Assembly (NCBI GenBank): GCA_026986885.1
Contig: JALSNT010000519.1
Location: 1-8,355 of the forward strand
Source of the DNA: Desulfobulbaceae bacterium
Lineage (GTDB): Bacteria > Desulfobacterota > Desulfobulbia > Desulfobulbales > Desulfobulbaceae
Length of the DNA stretch: 8,355 nucleotides
Reading direction: 5' to 3'
Shown piece after piece: positions 1-5,694 of this stretch. The translations under genes and the position numbers were made by a program. Within the stretch, counting starts at the first letter, position 1. Every line of letters begins with the position of its first letter. The notes under the pieces are model-generated. The model made no database searches. It saw nothing but the letters and a program-made list of their open reading frames with translations, and was not told the DNA's origin.

Positions 1-65
1 TGTGATTCGCCGCAAAACGCGGTCAAAATATTTTTTTCTGTCTGACTTCCCTGCAAACTTACCAT
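1..65 (-). CDS. rbr: Rubrerythrin, N-terminal fragment (cut by window edge)
   Basis: Only the first 21 codons are inside the window. They begin MVSLQGSQTEKNILTAF and continue CGES, matching the conserved rubrerythrin start (M-x-S-L-x-G-[ST]-x-T-E-x-N-[IL]-L-x-A-F-x-G-E-S). The ATG (65-63) is preceded by an AGAGAGG Shine-Dalgarno-like stretch at about the right distance. Rubrerythrins are cytoplasmic non-haem di-iron proteins that reduce hydrogen peroxide in anaerobes; the Glu of GES belongs to the helix that supplies di-iron ligands in the family. The gene follows the peroxiredoxin on the same strand after 65 bp with no clear terminator between them, so co-transcription is likely. A Cys stands where many members have Ala before the GES. 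The iron-binding body and the C-terminal rubredoxin domain, if present, lie outside the window, so the exact subfamily is unknown. Confidence 0.82.
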   Translation of the reverse strand, partial: MVSLQGSQTEKNILTAFCGES

Positions 66-130
66 GGGTCTATCCTCTCTTGTGATTATTTTTTCCTGAA
101 TTGATTGAATTTTTTCAAATCTCCTGCTCT

Positions 131-853
131 TTACTCGTCAAAAGCCTGTTTGGTCTGCCACTCCTGCCATACCTTGCCGACCAGGGCGGGGCCAGGCTTC
201 AAGGTTTTTTTGCCCGGTTTCCAACCAGACGGCGTGGCCTCGGTGCCGCCGGACTCACGTACATGCTGAAACGCCTGAATCTGCCGCAGAGATTCATTAA
301 CATTTCGTCCCACCGGCGGGGTCAGCACTTCATAGCCCTGGATGACGCCATCGGGATCAATGATAAAACGTCCCCGGGTCTCAACACCGGCATCCTCATC
401 ATAAACACCATAAACAGCGCCAACTTTACCGCCGGCATCGGAGAGCATGGGAAAAGGGACTCCGCCATCCACCATCTTCCCAAGTTCATCATCATCCCAC
501 ATCTTGTGAACAAACATGGAATCGATACTCATGGACAATACTTCAACGCCAAGTTTCTGAAACTCAGGATATTTTTCAGCGACCGCTGAAATCTCGGTAG
601 CTCAGACAAAGGTAAAATCACCTGGATAAAAACAGAGCACCACCCATTTGCCGATATAATCGGACAGTTTAACATTGATGAACTCACCTTTCTGGTATCC
701 CGGCGCCGTAAAATCCGGGGCTTTTTGTCCTACCTTAATCATTGTCTGTTCCTCCTTTACAATATCCTGATCAGCTTGTTTTTCGACTACACTTTCTTCT
801 CCTACCGGCCCGCCGGTGGGTCGGGCACAACCAACACCTGCCTCCTCTGTCAT
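131..853 (-). CDS. prxU: Selenocysteine-containing peroxiredoxin (AhpC/Prx1 family), TGA read as Sec
   Basis: Thiol-type peroxidase that reduces H2O2 and organic peroxides in the cytoplasm. Read through one in-frame TGA (602-604), the frame gives 240 aa from ATG 853, or 203 aa from ATG 742. Short-form numbering: thioredoxin-fold start [12 protein letters not shown]; active site D42-F-T-F-V-U47-A-T-E, with Sec replacing the peroxidatic Cys; active-site Thr44; catalytic Arg123 in [11 protein letters not shown]-terminal [19 protein letters not shown]. Homology is continuous across the TGA, and the 155 or so codons after it are intact, so this is not decay. The usual resolving-Cys motif EVCPAGW reads EATPSGW, so that Cys is absent; the other cysteines are C37 and, in the long form, C9. 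Both starts have strong Shine-Dalgarno sites. The gene lies between katG and rubrerythrin. A sequencing error turning TGC or TGT into TGA is the main alternative. Confidence 0.9.
574..591 (-). promoter_or_regulatory. Candidate bacterial SECIS hairpin
   Basis: The minus-strand RNA reads UUUCAGC-GGUC-GCUGAAA: a perfect 7-bp stem with a four-base loop, starting 10 bases after the UGA. In E. coli fdhF the SelB-binding upper hairpin starts 11 bases after the UGA and also presents GGUC in its apical loop, so spacing and loop agree closely. The bulged U of the E. coli element is not obvious in this stem. The hairpin lies in coding sequence (I-S-A-V-A-E-K), as bacterial SECIS elements must. Confidence 0.8.
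602..604 (-). other. In-frame UGA selenocysteine codon
   Basis: On the minus strand the codons around it read GGT GAT TTT ACC TTT GTC TGA GCT ACC GAG, that is GDFTFV-U-ATE. Peroxiredoxins of this family have FTFVC[PA]TE here, so the TGA replaces exactly the peroxidatic cysteine codon, the position where Sec occurs in known Prx selenoproteins. Sec insertion would need SelB, SelC, SelA and SelD encoded elsewhere in the genome. Confidence 0.9.
740..753 (-). promoter_or_regulatory. Internal Shine-Dalgarno and second start of the peroxiredoxin
   Basis: AAGGAGG stands 8 bases before the ATG at 742-740, which opens [11 protein letters not shown], the usual beginning of the peroxiredoxin fold. The same bases encode KEEQ in the longer reading frame. 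The upstream ATG at 853-851 ([15 protein letters not shown]) has an equally good AGGAGG 8 bases ahead of it. Either or both starts may be used; the longer form adds 37 residues including Cys9. Confidence 0.6.
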
Positions 854-1077
854 ATATAACCTCCTGTAATATTCAAGAAACCGCGCCCGCCCTGGCTGAC
901 CGACACAGGTTCCCGTTGTTCCGGCCCGGAAAAAGCAAAACTGTTTTCTCTGCTGATTCCGAACCAATAAAGAGAGGATATTCTCTTAATCCTTTTCCCT
1001 ACAACAAAAAAATCCTGTTTTTATAGTATATCCTCTCACTGCCGTGCGCAATTTTTTTCTGTCGTCTTCCGCGGCAA
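854..1077 (-). promoter_or_regulatory. katG-prx intergenic region with candidate prx promoter and long leader
   Basis: This 224-bp gap holds a candidate sigma-70 promoter for the peroxiredoxin: -35 TTGCGC (1051-1046), a 17-base spacer and -10 TACTAT (1028-1023). A start near 1016 would leave a leader of about 160 bases before ATG 853. The leader contains the inverted repeat AAGAGA-N6-TCTCTT (970-987) and a perfect 6-1-6 palindrome TTCCGG-C-CCGGAA (919-931). The open frame continues upstream of 853, but it lacks family homology there and I do not call it coding. No convincing terminator follows katG, so read-through from katG is also possible. Confidence 0.45.
970..987. repeat. Inverted repeat AAGAGA-N6-TCTCTT in prx leader
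   Basis: A 6-6-6 inverted repeat on both strands, downstream of the candidate prx -10 element. Its left part, GAGAGGATAT (972-981), recurs in inverted orientation at 1028-1037 across the candidate promoter. Its geometry differs from the 7-1-7 boxes near perR and katG, so it need not bind the same protein. It could be an operator or a leader hairpin. Confidence 0.4.
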
Positions 1078-3318
<2,241 letters not shown>

Positions 3319-3396
3319 CTATTCTCCGCACATAATGCGATAGCTGTTTCCAGCGCCTCAGATTGCAGAACTACCCGCCGACCATCATCCAATCAA

Positions 3397-3410
3397 TACC
3401 TAATTAGGTA
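3397..3410. promoter_or_regulatory. Perfect 14-bp palindrome at katG transcription start
   Basis: TACCTAATTAGGTA is its own reverse complement over all 14 bases. It starts 5 bases downstream of the putative katG -10 (3416-3421) and so covers the expected +1. That is a classic repressor position. The sequence differs from the nearby 7-1-7 boxes, which suggests a second regulator. I cannot assign a family. Confidence 0.5.
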
Positions 3411-3415
3411 AATAT

Positions 3416-3443
3416 TTTATATCAGAATAGTTCTTATCTTGAA
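3416..3443 (-). promoter_or_regulatory. Putative katG promoter with PerR-like box between -35 and -10
   Basis: On the minus strand: weak -35 TTCAAG (3443-3438), 16-base spacer, good -10 TATAAA (3421-3416). The spacer is almost entirely a 15-bp imperfect 7-1-7 inverted repeat (plus-strand TCAGAATAGTTCTTA, 3422-3436) that matches 12 of 14 informative positions of the consensus from the two boxes beside perR. A repressor bound there would block RNA polymerase. Confidence 0.6.
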
Positions 3444-3446
3444 GGC

Positions 3447-3472
3447 AAAAAAAAACAACCTGATTTCAGGCT
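3447..3472 (-). terminator. Rho-independent terminator of perR
   Basis: On the minus strand AGCCTG-AAAT-CAGGTT forms a 6-bp stem (one G-U) with a four-base loop, followed by one G and then nine U. It begins 26 bases after the perR stop codon. It separates perR from katG transcription. Confidence 0.8.
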
Positions 3473-3498
3473 CTTCTTAAACCAATATAACCGCTATT

Positions 3499-3954
3499 TT
3501 ATCCGACATCGCCCTGACCACCGGCGTTGAGACAATCGGCACACACTCCATGAACAACCACATTTTTATCCCGGATCTCTCCGACTCCCTGCAATTCGTC
3601 GGGCAGCCTCATACCGTCAAAAGACTGCCAGTGAAAGTCTATGAGTTGTCCGCAGCGATCACAGAAAAAATGGTGATGCTGCTCAATAACCGCTTCAAAC
3701 CGTGCCTGACTGGACATGGTCTCCACCCTTTTAACCAGACCCAACTCCTCAAAGGTAGCCAGAGTACGATAGACGGTGTCCAGGGAAAGAGTCGGCATGC
3801 TGTCGGCAAGCATTGTATGCAGGGTTTCAGCAGACGGATGTTCTGTTGATTCCACTAACCTGCGATATATTTCCAATCGCTGGTGGGTCAGTTTCAACCC
3901 CTGTGCCCGGCAGGTCGCCTCAAAATGGGCCATGATTTTTTGTTGGTCAGCCAT
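3499..3954 (-). CDS. perR: PerR-like Fur-family peroxide-sensing repressor
   Basis: Metal-dependent DNA-binding repressor of 151 aa, normal for the Fur family. The N-terminal winged helix (about residues 1-85) contains LTHQRLEIYRRL and the recognition helix region SLDTVYRTLATFEELGLV. The structural zinc site is two CxxC pairs, C98/C101 and C138/C141. Regulatory-metal ligands line up with B. subtilis PerR at a constant offset of +2: H39 (H37), H93 (H91), H95 (H93) and D106 (D104). The D85 position is Glu (E87), as in Fur. D106 and the neighbouring katG, peroxiredoxin and rubrerythrin genes favour peroxide sensing over iron sensing, but this is inference. No Shine-Dalgarno is evident before ATG 3954. 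A TTGACA promoter and an overlapping 7-1-7 box suggest autoregulation, and a terminator follows the gene. Confidence 0.88.
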   Translation of the reverse strand: MADQQKIMAHFEATCRAQGLKLTHQRLEIYRRLVESTEHPSAETLHTMLADSMPTLSLDTVYRTLATFEELGLVKRVETMSSQARFEAVIEQHHHFFCDRCGQLIDFHWQSFDGMRLPDELQGVGEIRDKNVVVHGVCADCLNAGGQGDVG

Positions 3955-3965
3955 GGGTGCGTAAA

Positions 3966-3980
3966 TAAGATTTATTCTTA
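3966..3980. promoter_or_regulatory. PerR/Fur-type box 1 (perR operator)
   Basis: TAAGATTTATTCTTA is a 7-1-7 inverted repeat with one mismatched pair, the size and layout of PerR and Fur boxes. It covers the predicted perR +1 and ends 12 bases before the perR ATG, fitting autorepression. Confidence 0.65.
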
Positions 3981-3986
3981 ACTGTT

Positions 3987-4015
3987 AATAAAACCTATCC
4001 GTTGACCCCTGTCAA
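3987..4015 (-). promoter_or_regulatory. Putative perR promoter
   Basis: Consensus -35 TTGACA (4015-4010), 17-base spacer and -10 TTTATT (3992-3987) on the minus strand. The expected start near 3980 falls on box 1 and leaves a leader of about 25 bases before ATG 3954. Confidence 0.6.
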
Positions 4016-4029
4016 GAAAAAATTGTTTT

Positions 4030-4044
4030 TAAGAATAATTTTTA
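4030..4044. promoter_or_regulatory. PerR/Fur-type box 2 between divergent promoters
   Basis: TAAGAATAATTTTTA is a second 7-1-7 inverted repeat with one mismatched pair, differing from box 1 at only two informative positions. It lies upstream of both the perR -35 and the nitroreductase -35 (4060), so it could act on either promoter. Confidence 0.55.
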
Positions 4045-4059
4045 ATTGTCTATTGAGTA

Positions 4060-4088
4060 TTGACAGCTCCGTGCCTACTCACTACATT
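4060..4088 (+). promoter_or_regulatory. Putative nitroreductase promoter
   Basis: Consensus -35 TTGACA (4060-4065), 17-base spacer and -10 TACATT (4083-4088). A start near 4095 leaves a leader of about 65 bases before ATG 4160. It diverges from the perR promoter. Confidence 0.55.
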
Positions 4089-4159
4089 ACGATTTTAAAG
4101 TACCATTAAAAATTTTACTGCAGGAAATCAAACAGATATAAAAAATACATGGAGAAAAT

Positions 4160-4822
4160 ATGGACGCAGCCACATGCATTAAAAGCAGAATGAGTGTCCG
4201 GGGTTTTACGGAAGATCCGGTACCGGAGGAACTCCTTACCGAAATTATTGATATTGCCAAATGGAGTCCGTCGTATAAAAACAGTCAGCCATGGGAGGTG
4301 GTGATCCTCTCGGGGAAAAAGAAGGACGACCTGTCCGCCCTACTGCTGGACCTGCTTGCACAGGGGGTGGAACCCAAGCCCGACCTGGCCGCCCCGGAAT
4401 CATGGCCCCAAAGAGAGCAGGCCAACATCGACCATCTTTATGCAAGCAGAAAAGAGGCCACCGGCCTGGACCTGAACGACCCCAAGATCATCGTTGCCGC
4501 CAAAAAGGCCAACTTCCGGTTCTATAAGGCGCCGCATGGCATTTTTCTCTTTCAGAACGCATCTCTGAGCCAATGGTCTCTGTTTGATCTCGGTCTGTTT
4601 GCCCAGAGCCTGATGTTAGCCGCCCGGGCCAAAGGACTTGGCACCGTTCCCCAGGCATTTCTCACCGATTATGCGCCGCAGGTCAAAGATTTTTTAGGCA
4701 TCGCAGAAGACAAGCGGCTGGTTTTGGGTATCTCCATAGGCTATCCCGACCCCCAGTCTCCAGCCAACCAGCTGCGCACGGATCGGATGGAGACAAAAGA
4801 CATCGTCACTCTGCCTGCTTAA
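4160..4822 (+). CDS. Nitroreductase-family FMN oxidoreductase
   Basis: FMN-dependent, NAD(P)H-using reductase of the nitroreductase superfamily, 220 aa, cytoplasmic. The N-terminal R10-M-S-V-R14 corresponds to the phosphate-binding Arg-x-Ser-x-Arg of the family. KWSPSYKNSQPWEV (34-47) is the flavin-binding segment with the conserved Asn41. LFDLGLFAQSLMLAARAKGLGTVPQ (141-165) is the typical helix and GLG loop near the isoalloxazine. GGAG stands five bases before the ATG. A roughly 50-residue insert (about 51-100, rich in charged residues) separates the first two motifs. The gene diverges from perR with a putative PerR-type box between them, so a role in redox or electrophile stress is plausible. 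The physiological substrate (quinones, nitroaromatics, flavin or other) cannot be read from the sequence. Confidence 0.88.
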   Translation: MDAATCIKSRMSVRGFTEDPVPEELLTEIIDIAKWSPSYKNSQPWEVVILSGKKKDDLSALLLDLLAQGVEPKPDLAAPESWPQREQANIDHLYASRKEATGLDLNDPKIIVAAKKANFRFYKAPHGIFLFQNASLSQWSLFDLGLFAQSLMLAARAKGLGTVPQAFLTDYAPQVKDFLGIAEDKRLVLGISIGYPDPQSPANQLRTDRMETKDIVTLPA

Positions 4823-4853
4823 GCATGAAACGCTCAATTTAGGCACGAATAAC

Positions 4854-5516
4854 TCAATTCAGCTTCAGATTAAATAAAGATCCCCGGCCCGCCAGCACAT
4901 CCAAAATTTCATCCGGCCGGGACAGGGTGACATCACCCTTCCCCTCCCGGCTGAACCCCCAGGTGGCAAATGCCCCAGGGATACCGGCCAGCCGGGCGGC
5001 CTCCATATCCTTGCCGTTATCACCGACCATCAATGCCCGATCCCGGCCGGGAGTATATCCATAACCATCAAGCAAGGCGAGCAGCATGTCCGGATGCGGC
5101 TTGGATCTGGCCACATCCTCGCTGCCGATGATCCGGTCAAAAAACGGCTCAAGAGCGAGATGGGCCATCATTCGACCGGCAAAACGCGCCGGGGCGTTGG
5201 TGGCCACGCTGAGTCTGCTCTTCCTGCGGGCGAGGGCATCAAGCAACTCGGAAATACCCTCATACAAACGTGGGGTACGGATACACTGGTGATGATAGTG
5301 ACATTCAAATTCTCTCCGGGCCTCGGGTTCATAGAGCGGGGTCTCATAGAAAAGCAGGGCCAGATTGCGCTGGTCCCGGTTAATCGCCTCTACAACATAT
5401 TCCACGGACAGGGGGCCTAAACCATATACGCATTTCCGCACATGGTTCACCGAAGTGGTAATATCATGCCCGGAGTCAACCAGGGTGCCGTCCATATCAA
5501 AAATAACTATTTCCAT
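4854..5516 (-). CDS. HAD-superfamily hydrolase, phosphoglycolate-phosphatase-like
   Basis: Mg-dependent phosphatase of the haloacid dehalogenase superfamily, 220 aa, cytoplasmic. Motif I is FDMDGTLVD with nucleophile Asp7 and acid/base Asp9; motif II is SVATN with Thr106; motif III is Lys139 in SKPHPD; motif IV is VGDNGKDMEAA with Asp166 and Asp170. A helical cap (about residues 15-85) inserted after motif I makes it a C1-cap member like Gph and PGMB-type enzymes. Substrate is not decided by these motifs; phosphoglycolate is only one candidate. It converges on the nitroreductase with 31 bp between stop codons and no clear terminator. The Shine-Dalgarno before ATG 5516 is weak. A candidate promoter on its strand is at 5561-5589. 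Confidence 0.88.
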   Translation of the reverse strand: MEIVIFDMDGTLVDSGHDITTSVNHVRKCVYGLGPLSVEYVVEAINRDQRNLALLFYETPLYEPEARREFECHYHHQCIRTPRLYEGISELLDALARRKSRLSVATNAPARFAGRMMAHLALEPFFDRIIGSEDVARSKPHPDMLLALLDGYGYTPGRDRALMVGDNGKDMEAARLAGIPGAFATWGFSREGKGDVTLSRPDEILDVLAGRGSLFNLKLN

Positions 5517-5560
5517 GCCTGCTGCTCTTCAGATTCCTTTCAGACCGCAAAGGTTAAAAA

Positions 5561-5589
5561 ATAATAATGCGCCGATGCTGCCCCCCCAA
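5561..5589 (-). promoter_or_regulatory. Putative promoter of the HAD phosphatase
   Basis: On the minus strand: -35 TTGGGG (5589-5584), 17-base spacer and -10 TATTAT (5566-5561, five of six consensus bases), about 45 bases before ATG 5516. Confidence 0.4.
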
Positions 5590-5593
5590 CCGG

Positions 5594-5622
5594 TTGACCT
5601 TGAGTCCGGATACTGGTAACAA
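5594..5622 (+). promoter_or_regulatory. Weak candidate promoter of the PBP1b operon
   Basis: TTGACC (5594-5599), a 17-base spacer and TAACAA (5617-5622). The -35 is good and the -10 poor. It lies about 45 bases before the first possible start of the downstream gene and is the best candidate I see in this divergent gap. Confidence 0.3.
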
Positions 5623-5653
5623 ACACTAAAGAGAGGCAAAAATCAAACAATCG

Positions 5654-5694
5654 CTTTTTCGTTGTCCATGAAACTTTTTTCATTGTCCATAAAA
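5654..5694 (+). repeat. Imperfect tandem duplication across the PBP1b start codon
   Basis: Two adjacent units of about 20 bases (5654-5673 and 5674-5694) share C-T5/6-C-R-TTGTCCAT-R-AAA. The first supplies the likely start (TTG TCC ATG AAA); the second gives TTG TCC ATA AAA. In protein the effect is S-L-S-M-K followed by S-L-S-I-K. Confidence 0.65.

Noticed and set aside
105..118. Hairpin TTGAA-N4-TTCAA after the peroxiredoxin as a terminator
   Set aside because: The stem is only five weak pairs and no proper U-run follows on the minus strand, so co-transcription with rubrerythrin seems more likely.
131..967. Peroxiredoxin read as a pseudogene or as two separate genes
   Set aside because: The break is one TGA in frame, exactly at the catalytic Cys, with a SECIS-like hairpin and intact family motifs on both sides. 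The apparent restart at 538 is an internal TTG inside the conserved VLSMSID strand.
854..967. Upstream extension of the peroxiredoxin frame to 967 (MVRNQQRK...)
   Set aside because: No Shine-Dalgarno at that ATG and no resemblance to the family, while ATG 853 has a textbook ribosome site.
4823..4853. Repeated CTCAATT in the gap between the convergent genes as a bidirectional terminator
   Set aside because: The repeats are direct, not inverted, and no stem with a T-run is present.
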